DNA of 64,000 bases from Promethearchaeia archaeon. GTDB taxonomy: Archaea > Asgardarchaeota > Lokiarchaeia > Sigyniarchaeales > SOKP01. How positions within the stretch are numbered: position 1 is the stretch's first letter; the number at the start of each line of letters is the position of its first letter. The translations under genes and the position numbers were made by a program. The stretch spans positions 38,514-102,513 of the forward strand of contig JAHQWL010000083.1 of NCBI GenBank assembly GCA_029856155.1. The letters run 5' to 3'. The notes under the pieces are model-generated. The model ran no database searches and had not been told where the DNA came from. It worked only from the letters and a program-made list of their open reading frames with translations. Below are positions 8,476 through 18,209 of the stretch, piece after piece.

Positions 8476-9501
8476 TCAAGCCCTTTTGTTGAAATGCTCA
8501 AAACCATGACTCTTTATTTCTTTTTTTTCACCCTCTTTAACAATATATATATGTTCCCCAGATAACACTTTTCCAATTTTAAAAATTTGTCCATATTTAG
8601 ATTGAATTTCCTGTTGAGCTGTGTTAAAATCTGAAGGATCAATAGTAAATAAGTGAATAAATTCTTCACCTCCACTTAATACTAAATCTTCTAAGGAAAC
8701 ATTGAATTCATTGGAATATTTAATCGCTTCTGCATCAATTAAATCATCATTAAAGTAGATTTCAAAACCTAAATTAGGATTTGATAACATTAATTCTTGT
8801 AAAGATTTAGACAATCCGTCAGAGGAATCTATACTTGAAGTTGCTAAATTTCTTTCTGATAATATAAACGCTTCATTTCCGGTGATTTTAGGCTCTAATA
8901 CACTCATAATTGATCTTTCATAATTTGGGAACTCATGAGGACCGCCTCTTTTGTTTAAAAGGATGTCAAAACCTACTCCGGTTAAACCAAATTTATTATT
9001 AGCAACTAGAATATCACCTAGCTTTAACCCTCTCCTATAAATCATTGCTGAAGGACTTTTAAAACCAAATATAGTTGGATTTATGATTAATTCTTTTGTT
9101 TCATTAACGTCTCCCCCAATATAATCCAGATTAAATTTTACACTATAATCAATAATCCCTTTTAATAATTCAATAAACTCATATTTTTTCATTTCCCTTG
9201 GAAGACCAAAAGAGATAATTAAACCACTTGGCTTAACACCTTTAACCAGTAAATCACTCACATTCATTATTACCGATTTCCTACCGATCTGATAGGAATT
9301 CATTTGAGGTGGGGCATCTGTTGTGGAGACTAACATATCAGAATTTAAAACGATATTTCTATTTGAATATTGGTTTTTAAATTCAAAAAAAAAAGAATCA
9401 TCTCTTAATAGCTCTTTTCCAGTTTTTTTCAAAACTAGTTCTTCTATAAGCTTTATTATTTTTGTTTCTCCTAAATTTCCTACCTGAAGATTATTATTCA
9501 T
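8476..9501 (-). CDS. thiL: Thiamine-monophosphate kinase (ThiL family)
   Basis: Phosphorylates thiamine monophosphate to thiamine diphosphate with ATP, the last step of thiamine cofactor synthesis. At 341 residues it has family length. Motifs: an N-terminal G-E-xx-I-I-xx-I (LGETKIIKLIEEL), LRDDSFFF, the metal-binding DMLVSTTDAP, the dimer motif VIMNVSDLLVKGVKPSG, YIGGDVNET, and the C-terminal SSIDSSDGLSKSL with nucleotide-binding residues. The related PurM/HypE/SelD enzymes share this fold but lack this combination. It lies alone between two tRNA genes. Confidence 0.88.
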   Translation of the reverse strand: MNNNLQVGNLGETKIIKLIEELVLKKTGKELLRDDSFFFEFKNQYSNRNIVLNSDMLVSTTDAPPQMNSYQIGRKSVIMNVSDLLVKGVKPSGLIISFGLPREMKKYEFIELLKGIIDYSVKFNLDYIGGDVNETKELIINPTIFGFKSPSAMIYRRGLKLGDILVANNKFGLTGVGFDILLNKRGGPHEFPNYERSIMSVLEPKITGNEAFILSERNLATSSIDSSDGLSKSLQELMLSNPNLGFEIYFNDDLIDAEAIKYSNEFNVSLEDLVLSGGEEFIHLFTIDPSDFNTAQQEIQSKYGQIFKIGKVLSGEHIYIVKEGEKKEIKSHGFEHFNKRA

Positions 9502-9567
9502 TAAATAAAATTTAAAATTTTATTATAATTATAATTTTTGAAGAAACTCGTATTTTTAAAATTTCTT

Positions 9568-9669
9568 GCCTCTGTGGCTTAGCGGGTATAGCAACATTAA
9601 ATGTCAGTTTGAAGAAAATGCTAAAGATTCGTAATCTGTAGGTCGGGGGTTCAATTCCCCCCAGAGGCT
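9568..9669 (+). tRNA. tRNA-Thr (CGU) with a non-canonical intron at 29/30
   Basis: Acceptor GCCTCTG pairs with CAGAGGC. The T arm is GGGGG TTCAATT CCCCC and the anticodon loop is TTCGTAA (CGU). Without splicing the anticodon stem fails. Joining ACA (9594-9596) to GA (9626) recreates a perfect ACAGA/TCTGT stem, so 29 nt are removed near 9596-9625. Exon AGCA can pair with intron TGCT (9619-9622), flanked by 3-nt bulges ACA and AAA, as expected for a bulge-helix-bulge, though the outer helix is weak. The variable region is AGGTC. The last base lies 4 nt before the stop of the convergent GTPase gene. Confidence 0.9.
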
Positions 9670-9673
9670 TTCA

Positions 9674-10687
9674 TCATACTTCTTCAGTAAAAACAAAACG
9701 TTTAATCATTTGTAAAGCGAGCATTTTAAATGCATCATTTATATTCTCCCCTGTTTTGGCCGAAGTTTCAATATATGAAAGGTTCAATTTTTCTGCGAGT
9801 TCTTCTCCTTGCTCAAGCAATACAACACGTTGATCTTCTAGATCTATTTTATTTCCCACCACGATTAGTGAAATTGTTGAAGAAACCTCCTTAATTTCAT
9901 TGAACCATTTCTCTAATTTATCGAAGGTTTCTTTACGAGTTACATCAAAAACTAAAATACCTGCTTCGGCATTTCCTAGATATGTTTGCCTTACACGTTT
10001 AAATTGCGCTTGACCTGCTAAATCCCAGATAACAAAACGTACTTTTGATTCCAAACCTTGAAAATCGCACTCTTTTTTCATTATGGATGTTCCAATTGTG
10101 GATTTATAATCAGTCTGAAACGCATCCTCAACAAATCGATGGACCATACTGGTTTTTCCGACACCACCTTCGCCACCAAGGATTAATTTGAACGCATATT
10201 CTCCTGATTGTATCTTGATTTGCTGTAATTTATCAATTTTTCTTTCAATCTTTGTTGTTTCTTTTTCTGTGAATAATTTAGGAATTACAGGACTTACAGT
10301 TCTTCCATCAAATATTCTGGCAATTTTTTCTGCTGCTAAATATGCATATGGAAAAATAGGATCTACCATGGCAATAGAATTCAAAACGGTTACAAAAATT
10401 GCTTCGGGACCAGCTTCGCAAAAAATAAATCTTTGTTCTTCTGTATCGAAAGTCCCAGTTCCAAAAGATCCAGAACTAAATTCCTCTGTAATTCTGGTTA
10501 AAACGGGTTCTACTAATGCACTCACCCCACCAATTACATCTTCTTCTACATCTTGATCTAATGATCCTTTTAATGCAGACATTACTAACCCTTCTCGATT
10601 TACAATGAGAGCAGCGATTAAGTTTTCTCCAACTTCTTGCTTATACCATTTTAGAAGTGCTTCAAGCTTATCTCGATCGACTGACAT
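9674..10687 (-). CDS. Roadblock/LC7 - Ras-like small GTPase fusion
   Basis: A 337-residue two-domain protein. Residues 1-125 form a Roadblock/LC7 (MglB-like) domain (LLKWYKQEVGENLIAALIV ... AEKIARIF). After a linker, residues 164-335 form a complete small GTPase. G1 is GEGGVGKTS (172-180), switch I threonine lies in YKSTIGT, G3 is WDLAGQ (221-226), G4 is NKID (279-282) and G5 is ETSAK (307-311). There is no C-terminal cysteine for lipidation. WDLAGQ is Rab/Arf-like, with the catalytic glutamine present. Roadblock proteins often act as GTPase partners or activators, so the fusion may tether a regulator to its GTPase. Such fusions are known from Asgard genomes; the cellular role is unknown. Confidence 0.92.
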   Translation of the reverse strand: MSVDRDKLEALLKWYKQEVGENLIAALIVNREGLVMSALKGSLDQDVEEDVIGGVSALVEPVLTRITEEFSSGSFGTGTFDTEEQRFIFCEAGPEAIFVTVLNSIAMVDPIFPYAYLAAEKIARIFDGRTVSPVIPKLFTEKETTKIERKIDKLQQIKIQSGEYAFKLILGGEGGVGKTSMVHRFVEDAFQTDYKSTIGTSIMKKECDFQGLESKVRFVIWDLAGQAQFKRVRQTYLGNAEAGILVFDVTRKETFDKLEKWFNEIKEVSSTISLIVVGNKIDLEDQRVVLLEQGEELAEKLNLSYIETSAKTGENINDAFKMLALQMIKRFVFTEEV

Positions 10688-11031
10688 GAATCCGATAACC
10701 TTTGTACTTTGTTTTCTAATGTATAATAAATAAACTAAAATATATTATTTAATATAATAGATTTGTTATTAAAATTTATAGAATCCGATAAAATTCAAAG
10801 AATTTAGAATTTAAGATTATCGTTAATAAAAATAAAACATACTCATGATTCATTCATTTTAAAGAAAGATCAAATATCATTTTCCCTTGAGGGTTAGAAA
10901 TTGCACTCTTATTTTTTATTTTGATTTATTAATTAAAGATAATAAGGAAATAAAATTTTAAAAATTAAAATCATTATCATTAATCAAGTCCTCAACGGGA
11001 AACATACTAGTAAAAAAAGAATTTTATCATC
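10688..11031. other. Gene-free AT-rich gap
   Basis: About 340 nt between the divergent starts of the GTPase gene and tRNA-Leu. It probably holds promoters for both. I see no open reading frame with convincing codon use, no tRNA-like structure and no notable repeat beyond short AT tracts. Confidence 0.5.
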
Positions 11032-11174
11032 GCAGGAGTTGCCAAGCCTGGTCTACGGCGCTAGAATATTGTACTTTTGTGCTTTTATGGCGTTACTGAG
11101 GTTCTAGTGACATAGGTCTTCGAAGGAAATATCTCCTCGACCTAAATTCGTGGGTTCGAATCCCACCTCCTGCA
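11032..11174 (+). tRNA. tRNA-Leu (GAG) with two introns
   Basis: Acceptor GCAGGAG pairs with CTCCTGC; discriminator A. The D stem is GCC/GGC and the T arm is GTGGG TTCGAAT CCCAC. Intron 1 (30 nt, 11065-11094) splits the anticodon stem. Its removal gives CTAGA-CTGAGGT-TCTAG, anticodon GAG. It folds as a clean bulge-helix-bulge: CGCT/GGCG helix, bulges AGA and TTA, then GTAC/GTGC closing a TTTT loop. The variable arm is 42 nt, against roughly 13-18 in normal leucine tRNAs. It contains AGGTC/GACCT and an inner G(A)AGGA/TCCTC hairpin with a TTC bulge, consistent with a second intron of 24-25 nt around 11121-11145. CCA is not encoded. Confidence 0.92.
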
Positions 11175-11416
11175 TACTATACTTTTAAATAATAGAATTG
11201 AATCTGTAGAAGTATTGAAAGAAAACATTGAAATCCCTAAATTTTTATATTAATACTTATTGAATTAAAACGTGGATTTGTCAATTTTAATTTTAAAAAC
11301 TTATTTTATTTAACTTAATATTATGATATATTTGATTTCTATAGCAGAACCATTTAAATTGAGATCCATTTTTCTAATTAATAAATAATAATAAAATTAA
11401 ATAAAATATTCTATAA

Positions 11417-12646
11417 GTGATTTTGATTTCAAGTTTACACTTAAAAAATGCCCCAAACACAATGAAGCACATAAATGCTTTGGCTTTTAACCGAACAGCT
11501 TCATCTACTGGAGAGACAGAAGCATTAAATTATATAGCAAACGAATTAGAACAGAATAATATTAAACCAGAAATTGAACATTTTAATTGGACAGGCCCAC
11601 TGAAAATACTTATAAGAGTGAGTTATATTCTTATAATTATCAATTTTTTAGTTTTCCGTATGATCCTAATTGTCATAGCTTATTTCATTCTAAAAAATAT
11701 GTCTGCAAAATTACGTAATATTTCATTTATAAAGACAGAGAAATCAAAAAATATATTTACGTTAATATCCGCTAAAGAAAAAGCACCTAATCGACCATTA
11801 GTTATAATTACTGCTCATTATGACTCCGTTTCTGCAAATCTTCCTTTTAATTTGCAAGTTATTATCTTTTTCATTTATAGACTGATAATTTTTTTTTATG
11901 GAATAATCTTTTTTGTATTTATAGCAATATTTATACTCAATATTTTTGCATTAATCTCTTTCTCTCAGTTTATTATAACTGCAATAGCTTTTACTTCAAG
12001 TAGTGCGATATTTATTTCAATTCCCATCTTATATTTAGTATTTAGAGACCATCCGTCGTCAGGATCAATCGATAATGCAAGTGGAGTTTCTATATTAATT
12101 GAATTGGCAAAGGTTTTCAAAAAAGATCCTCTTGAAAGTACAGATATTCTGATTTTATGGCCTGGAGCCGAAGAATGGGGTTTAAAGGGCACAAAAAAGT
12201 TCTGTAAAACACATTTTAGAAGTCTTAACCAGATATATGATCTTGATAAATCCTTTAATATTAATATTGATATGATTGGCAGTTATATTGGGCTTTTAAA
12301 TAGATCTGGTTTGTTTAGAAAAAAAATAAATCGAAATTTAAATGAAATTTTTGGAGTAATAGCAAAACAATTGAATATTCCCCTAAATATATATAACAAA
12401 ACTTTTAAACCCAACAGTGACTATAAAACCTTCAAGAAATATGCTAGAAAAGTGAGGAGTAAATTTCAAGTAATGTGCTTTCATTCAAGTAAGGATTCAA
12501 AATATATACATTCGTTAAGAGATACACCTGACAAATGTTCTTTAGAAAATCTAAATGGGTGTTTAAATATATGTCATCACGCATTAAGAAGTATTGATTT
12601 AAGTATAGAGGATGTTAAAAAAAGTCAGATAGCTTATGCTGTTTAA
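11417..12646 (+). CDS. Membrane-anchored M28-family metallopeptidase
   Basis: A 409-residue zinc aminopeptidase-like protein. Zinc ligands of the M28 family are visible in order: AHYDS (His and Asp), SGSIDNASGVS (bridging Asp), PGAEEWGLKG (catalytic Glu-Glu pair), NINIDMIG (Asp) and a C-terminal histidine, YIHSLRDTPDK. Hydrophobic segments lie near residues 70-95 and in a cluster around 140-215, inside the catalytic domain between the first two zinc motifs, which is unusual. It starts at TTG; a better-supported start could be the downstream ATG at 11462. Its 3' end overlaps the convergent DNA polymerase gene by 32 nt. Confidence 0.82.
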   Translation: MILISSLHLKNAPNTMKHINALAFNRTASSTGETEALNYIANELEQNNIKPEIEHFNWTGPLKILIRVSYILIIINFLVFRMILIVIAYFILKNMSAKLRNISFIKTEKSKNIFTLISAKEKAPNRPLVIITAHYDSVSANLPFNLQVIIFFIYRLIIFFYGIIFFVFIAIFILNIFALISFSQFIITAIAFTSSSAIFISIPILYLVFRDHPSSGSIDNASGVSILIELAKVFKKDPLESTDILILWPGAEEWGLKGTKKFCKTHFRSLNQIYDLDKSFNINIDMIGSYIGLLNRSGLFRKKINRNLNEIFGVIAKQLNIPLNIYNKTFKPNSDYKTFKKYARKVRSKFQVMCFHSSKDSKYIHSLRDTPDKCSLENLNGCLNICHHALRSIDLSIEDVKKSQIAYAV

Positions 12647-15600
12647 TTTTTGGATTATTCGTTAGACTTTCTACGTATTCCTCAATTAATTCCATACTTT
12701 GTTTTGTATAGTTATCTAGATTAAATATTTTAACTAAACTTAAGGCTCGAGGAATGTATTTTTCAATACCCCCGCGATTTACTGTTAATATTATTCTATT
12801 TCCGCATTTAGGGCATTTAACGCCGTTTGATAAGGGAGGACGCCTGTATTTTTCATTGCATTTAACACAACGAAAATTTTGGACTGAAAATTTTCTTAAA
12901 TTACCAAGAATATCTGGATTGAAATGAGTAATTAATATTTTTTCAGCTACTTTCTTTGCATTAACAGGTTTGATGATTTTTGCAAGTTGTAGTTGAGCTT
13001 CAATCTTATCATCCATAGTTTCATATAATTTGTAGGCAGTAGTTTTAGGGCCTTCATTAATATCATCAGTTGGAATATTATAACCAATATTTTCATACTG
13101 TTCTGCTGTACCTAAACGATTTTTAACTAGGTTCATTATTGGTTCTATTTCTGATGGCGAACAATACCGTTCAGTTGCTTCATAAAACCCTAAAGGATAT
13201 TTAAATAATGTATCTATATTATGTGCTTCCACATCAATCTCATTAGGGTCAATCTTTGTACCAATTACTAAAGTTGCATCCATCCGACCTCCTATTTTAC
13301 TTGGAAGATAATGTCTGGAAAAATTTAATAAAGGATCTAAAAGTAACATAACCCCGTCTTCATCCCCATCACAATTTCTTCTCTTTGCAGCATGCCAATA
13401 AGGATGGGCATAAATTGATCGAGCTGGAGTAAACCCAATTATTCTCCCTATAATTCCAGCACTCGTATGAGGAGCTAAACCCACAACTAAATGTCCTATT
13501 AAATCTTCTTTAACGGATACATTATAAAAGCACTTCAGTTTATAAAACAACTCTAATTCTTCATCTAAGAACTTTGCTACTTTTATAAAATATTTAGCAC
13601 AATCATCAGATAGAATCACATCTTGAACTTTCAGTTCTAAAACTTGATTTTCATTATTGAGAGGATCTTTATACTGATCGGTCTCATATCCTAATTTTTT
13701 TAATGTATTAATTGATGTACCAATTTCATTTGGCTTGAAATGAGTTAACGGTATATCTGTCGCATCATATCTTATCTCAGCTGTTTTATAAACTAAAACC
13801 TCATTTTTTGCTCTTAGGATTCCTTTTTCAAGTGGTTCTGGAACTTTATATTCATTACTTAATCCAATAATACCTTTTATTTTTTTAGGTAATTGCATAT
13901 TAAATGCTTTTAATATTGAGTTTACATATTTTTTCATGTTAAATTTAGCTTCACTTGAGGTTTTAAGAGTCTCCTGGCACTTTGAGCATTTTTCCTCAAA
14001 TGTTGGATATAATAATTTGCATCGTGAACAGATTTTTTGTAGTTCAGTATGAGCTCCACAAGCCGGACAAATATTAAAGATGCCCGACATCCCACAATTC
14101 ATACATTTTTTTCTGCATACATCGATTCTGACTTTACCAGTTTCTACAACGTTATTTTTATTACTAAAATTGGATGCCGTCCTTTTTTTAGATCCAAATT
14201 CATTTTCATTGTTTTTTTTAATATTAGATACTATAGCTTTTTCAAGTAACCTTGAACTGCCAACAACATCACTTAAAGGAAATAATGTATGAACCCCTTT
14301 CATACTTTTTCTTTCTGATTTTTCTGGTCTTCCCATACGTGAACCCATATAATATGGTGCCTTATTTTTTATTTTGAGTGAACAATTCTTATAAAAATAT
14401 TTGAAAACATCATCATTCTTTTCAATTTTTATAGGGTTTTTATCTTTTAAGTTAAAAATTGTTTTATAAATGAGACTCATTGTTTTACTAAATACTATTT
14501 TATTATCTTTTACTCTATGACATACAAATGCTTTTTCTAAAATTTTTTTTATCGATTTCTCATAATTTAACTTGATATTTCGTTCAGATTCAGAGAAACT
14601 CTTAATTAACGTAGTTCGTAATAAATCCAATTCTTCTAATGTAATATTCCCCCAGAAATCCAAATATGCAGGATGTAAGGGAATATCAAATCTTTTTGAA
14701 ATTTGAATTGCTTCCTCTGCTGTAGGAATATTTTTAAAAGGATTTTTAATAAATAATTGTAGTTGCTTATCACTTTTTTCTAGGTTAATAACAGATTTTT
14801 CCAATTCTAAAGCCCACCACTCTTCTACATATCCAGAGGGTATTAATAGATGGTTATTTTCGGTAAATTCACCATATCCAAACAATATATCGCCAATAAA
14901 TAATATTTTTTTAATTTCAGGAAAAATCTGCTTAGCTTTTTTGATGCTTGAGACTTTTATTACATCTCCATTTTTCAGTTTTACTATTGGCGGTTCAATC
15001 CCATCCACGGGACATATACTTGTACTTTTTCCTGGACGTTCAATTCTCAATTGTGTTCCAATTGCTACAAAATCATCTAAAACAGCCATTGTGGCCGGAT
15101 GCATCCCTCCTGCTGCTAATCCTGTATTTCTAGATCGCCCATATCTTATTCTATGCCCGCCTACTTCTGAAGGATGGCTGAAAACTGGTCGCCCTGCAAT
15201 AATATCAGCAACAAATTTAGAATTTGGGGTGATTTTTGCCTCATTTTTTTTCTCACTTTTTTCTTCTTTCTCTTGTTTATCTTGTTTCTGAGCAATTTTT
15301 TTTAATTCCTCAAGCCAGTCCCAACCCTCTAATTTCATAGCCTTAGCAATCTTAAGTAATTTTGGTGCTTTAAGAAGAATACCATCGTTTAAAACCAAAC
15401 AAGCGCCCCCTCTAACGTTATTTGTTTCAATCCTAGGTAGATCCCTAAATGCAGAAACTTCTTCGTCTTCAGTTGCATCACCATTTATTTCTACTGGTAG
15501 TCGATTCACAGCATATCGAATTTCTTGGTTAGATGAAGGGTATTGTAAATGTACTATTCTGTCATATAATTTAACCTCCTCAACATATCTACCAATTTCA

Positions 15601-16136
15601 GCTTCAGATGCTTCATATTTCGGAATATTTGATTTTTTTCTTACATAATCAGCAATCAGTACACAAAGTGCAGCGGTTGTTCCCCCGGCAGCTCGAATTG
15701 GTCCTGCAAAGTAGAGAGATAGATACTTTCTGCCAAAATTATCTTTTCGAATTAAAATTTTAGAAATTCCTTCAAGTGGAGCACTTACAACACCCATTGT
15801 TTTGATAGCTAATCCTATTCTTATTGCTCTATCTACTCGAGCCCCTAAAGAATCAATTTTACCAATTTTTTTATCTAAAATATCAGCAACTACTTTGAAT
15901 ACAAGCTCATCCTCAGTCAATCCTTTTATTTTTAAATCCCGTATTACATCTGCAACACCCAATGGCCCTACAAGTTTTTCTACTCGTCCAGCTAAATCTT
16001 TTGCTTGGGGAGATTCCACCTCTAATTCAGGATCGAAGCCTTTTTGCCGTGCTTGCTCAGCAATTGAATAGCATTCATTAACTTGCTTTTGAATTTGATT
16101 AAAGTATATTTCCATAGCTCTACTCATGTCTGACAT
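12615..16136 (-). CDS. polC: DNA polymerase D large subunit (DP2)
   Basis: The catalytic subunit of the archaeal replicative DNA polymerase PolD. It is 1173 residues and intein-free (inteins are common at the active site of this protein). Signatures: N-terminal KYLSLYFAGPIRAAGGTTAAL, FSHPSEVGGHRIRYGRSRNTG, GRPEKSERK, a cysteine-rich zinc module around residues 680-740 (CMNCG, CPACG, CSRC, CSKC), and the catalytic double-psi-barrel element RRNCDGDEDGVMLLLD with its acidic triad. A second zinc site lies near the C-terminus (CVKC...CPKCGNR). It is divergent from the small subunit gene with a 240-nt intergenic region, so the two may share a promoter region. Confidence 0.98.
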   Translation of the reverse strand: MSDMSRAMEIYFNQIQKQVNECYSIAEQARQKGFDPELEVESPQAKDLAGRVEKLVGPLGVADVIRDLKIKGLTEDELVFKVVADILDKKIGKIDSLGARVDRAIRIGLAIKTMGVVSAPLEGISKILIRKDNFGRKYLSLYFAGPIRAAGGTTAALCVLIADYVRKKSNIPKYEASEAEIGRYVEEVKLYDRIVHLQYPSSNQEIRYAVNRLPVEINGDATEDEEVSAFRDLPRIETNNVRGGACLVLNDGILLKAPKLLKIAKAMKLEGWDWLEELKKIAQKQDKQEKEEKSEKKNEAKITPNSKFVADIIAGRPVFSHPSEVGGHRIRYGRSRNTGLAAGGMHPATMAVLDDFVAIGTQLRIERPGKSTSICPVDGIEPPIVKLKNGDVIKVSSIKKAKQIFPEIKKILFIGDILFGYGEFTENNHLLIPSGYVEEWWALELEKSVINLEKSDKQLQLFIKNPFKNIPTAEEAIQISKRFDIPLHPAYLDFWGNITLEELDLLRTTLIKSFSESERNIKLNYEKSIKKILEKAFVCHRVKDNKIVFSKTMSLIYKTIFNLKDKNPIKIEKNDDVFKYFYKNCSLKIKNKAPYYMGSRMGRPEKSERKSMKGVHTLFPLSDVVGSSRLLEKAIVSNIKKNNENEFGSKKRTASNFSNKNNVVETGKVRIDVCRKKCMNCGMSGIFNICPACGAHTELQKICSRCKLLYPTFEEKCSKCQETLKTSSEAKFNMKKYVNSILKAFNMQLPKKIKGIIGLSNEYKVPEPLEKGILRAKNEVLVYKTAEIRYDATDIPLTHFKPNEIGTSINTLKKLGYETDQYKDPLNNENQVLELKVQDVILSDDCAKYFIKVAKFLDEELELFYKLKCFYNVSVKEDLIGHLVVGLAPHTSAGIIGRIIGFTPARSIYAHPYWHAAKRRNCDGDEDGVMLLLDPLLNFSRHYLPSKIGGRMDATLVIGTKIDPNEIDVEAHNIDTLFKYPLGFYEATERYCSPSEIEPIMNLVKNRLGTAEQYENIGYNIPTDDINEGPKTTAYKLYETMDDKIEAQLQLAKIIKPVNAKKVAEKILITHFNPDILGNLRKFSVQNFRCVKCNEKYRRPPLSNGVKCPKCGNRIILTVNRGGIEKYIPRALSLVKIFNLDNYTKQSMELIEEYVESLTNNPKIKQHKLSDFF

Positions 16137-16376
16137 AAACTGACCTATTTTTAAAATTGAAAAAAACTAATTTAATAAAACTTAGAATTAATATTCTTAT
16201 TTTTATGAATTAAATTAAATTCATTTATTAATCAGCTATTTCATTTATAAAATTATAGAGAATGCTAATTTTCTACACTCTTTGCTTATAAAAATAAAGA
16301 TGTTTTTCCTTTAATAATAAATGATTTATTTAATTTCCTCAATAATTATTATAATTCCATTTTAGATTGTAGAATA

Positions 16377-18170
16377 TTGAAAACCGATATTATAAGTGAA
16401 AAAAAAGTCATTATCAAAGAATTGGTCAATTCTGGCATCAATATAACACCATCAATTCTAGATTTTCTTATAAATTTAGAGGAACCCTTAAAGAAAGTAA
16501 AATTAATTATTAAAAATGTTAGTTTTCTCCCTAATTTTGATGGTCATTTAACAAAAGATATTTTAAAGAAAATTTCAAACGAAGAATTAAGCAAGTCATT
16601 AAAAACAGTCTTATTAAAAGAAGTAAGTTCAGAAGCAATTCAAGACAAAGATTTAAGAGAAAATGGTAAAACTGAGTTGCTAAACCCACTAAGTATGATA
16701 GATAATGAAAATTTCAACACAAAAACTCATGAAAAATCTGAAGATGCAGTTCAACTTAAGAATCAATTAGAAATTAATGAGGATCCCCTATTCTTAAATA
16801 ATCTTAATAACGATTCGCTTAAAATCATGAAGAAGAATACCCTAAAAGTTACTCCTTTTGAAAGTTCGAAATCAACGGTAGGATTTAAGCCAATAGCAAA
16901 AAATTTTGACTTTCATTATGAAATTTTAAAAGATCCTACTGGAAAACTCTATACCAACGGAGCCTATGAAGATTTTTACAATTTAACTCTGGATAAATTC
17001 AATAAACTTCGGAATCTAATCAAAAAAAGACCAGAAGTACTTTCAGCTAATAATATTAACAATATTTTAAGATTAACTACTAAAGTAGAAGTTTCTGCGA
17101 TAGGAATGGTTAATCAAATTCGGAAGACTAAAAACGGTAATTTTTTTTTAACATTGGAAGATCAAACTAATTTGGTTAATATCATAATTCGTAAAGATTC
17201 AGAAAACCAAGATGTTGTAAAAATAGCGGAAAGAACTCTTAATGATCAAATGATTTATATCGAAGGTACTTACAATCCAGGAGAAAGAGGTAAAAGTGGG
17301 ATAATTTATTGCAATTATATATCAAAAATTGATATCCCAAGGAATAATATACCAAACAAATCATCAGATCCTTTATCAATTGTTTTGATTTCTGATACTC
17401 ACATCGGTAGTAAAGAATTTGAAGAAAAATTATGGAATAGGTTTATAGATTTCTTAAATGGGAAAATAGGAAATAAGAGTCAAAGAGATCAAGCTGGGAG
17501 AATTAAATATATAATAATAAATGGTGATCTCGTTGATGGTATCGGAGTATATCCTACCCAAAAGGATGATCTTAACATACCGGATATCTATAACCAATTT
17601 AATAAAGCTGCAGAAATGCTTTCAAGCATTCCAGATTATATAAAAATTTTCTATAGCTCAGGAAACCATGAACCAGTAAGGAATGCAATTCCTAGACCCG
17701 CGGTACCAAAGAAATATTCAGCAGAACTTATAAATAGTGGTGTTATTTGTATAGGAAATCCCTCACTTATTCAAACGCACAATGTAAATACATTAATTTT
17801 TCATGGTGATAGTATTCTTGATTTAAATATGCTGATACCAGGTTTAGAAAACAATAAACCAGTAGAAACAATGAAAGAACTCTTGATATGTAGACATTTA
17901 GCTCCAATATACGGAAAGAAAACTCAAATAGCACCCACAAATAAAGATTGGCTTGTAATTGATAATATTCCAGACATCTTTCACACAGGACATATTCATA
18001 TTAATGGAATGGATTATTATAATAATATTGCATTAGTTAATTCTGGTTGTTTTCAAAGTCAAACAGATTTTATGAATTCTTTAGGAATACATCCAACTCC
18101 CGGTATTTTATCTATAATTGATTTGGATACTTTAAAAGGAACTCAATTAGATTTAAAAAATAATGGTTAA
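16377..18170 (+). CDS. polB: DNA polymerase D small subunit (DP1), 3'-5' exonuclease
   Basis: The proofreading subunit of PolD. At 597 residues it has a poorly conserved N-terminal region (about 1-200), an OB fold (about 225-300, TTKVEVSAIGMVNQIRKTK) and a calcineurin-like phosphoesterase domain. The metal-binding motifs are SDTHIGS, NGDLVDG, SSGNHEP, FHGD and HTGHIHING, all intact, so exonuclease activity is expected. Start is TTG. It lies back to back with the large subunit. Confidence 0.96.
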   Translation: MKTDIISEKKVIIKELVNSGINITPSILDFLINLEEPLKKVKLIIKNVSFLPNFDGHLTKDILKKISNEELSKSLKTVLLKEVSSEAIQDKDLRENGKTELLNPLSMIDNENFNTKTHEKSEDAVQLKNQLEINEDPLFLNNLNNDSLKIMKKNTLKVTPFESSKSTVGFKPIAKNFDFHYEILKDPTGKLYTNGAYEDFYNLTLDKFNKLRNLIKKRPEVLSANNINNILRLTTKVEVSAIGMVNQIRKTKNGNFFLTLEDQTNLVNIIIRKDSENQDVVKIAERTLNDQMIYIEGTYNPGERGKSGIIYCNYISKIDIPRNNIPNKSSDPLSIVLISDTHIGSKEFEEKLWNRFIDFLNGKIGNKSQRDQAGRIKYIIINGDLVDGIGVYPTQKDDLNIPDIYNQFNKAAEMLSSIPDYIKIFYSSGNHEPVRNAIPRPAVPKKYSAELINSGVICIGNPSLIQTHNVNTLIFHGDSILDLNMLIPGLENNKPVETMKELLICRHLAPIYGKKTQIAPTNKDWLVIDNIPDIFHTGHIHINGMDYYNNIALVNSGCFQSQTDFMNSLGIHPTPGILSIIDLDTLKGTQLDLKNNG

Positions 18171-18209
18171 TTATTCTTCTTAAAATAAATATGAACTAAA
18201 AAAAATCTT

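Noticed and set aside
14049..15291. Plus-strand ORFs inside the PolD large-subunit gene
   Set aside because: They are mirror frames of a strongly conserved minus-strand gene and have no recognisable motifs.
12615..16136. Intein in the DNA polymerase D large subunit
   Set aside because: The active-site region NCDGDEDG is continuous and the length (1173) is normal without an intein; no intein-type motifs seen. The same holds for RtcB.
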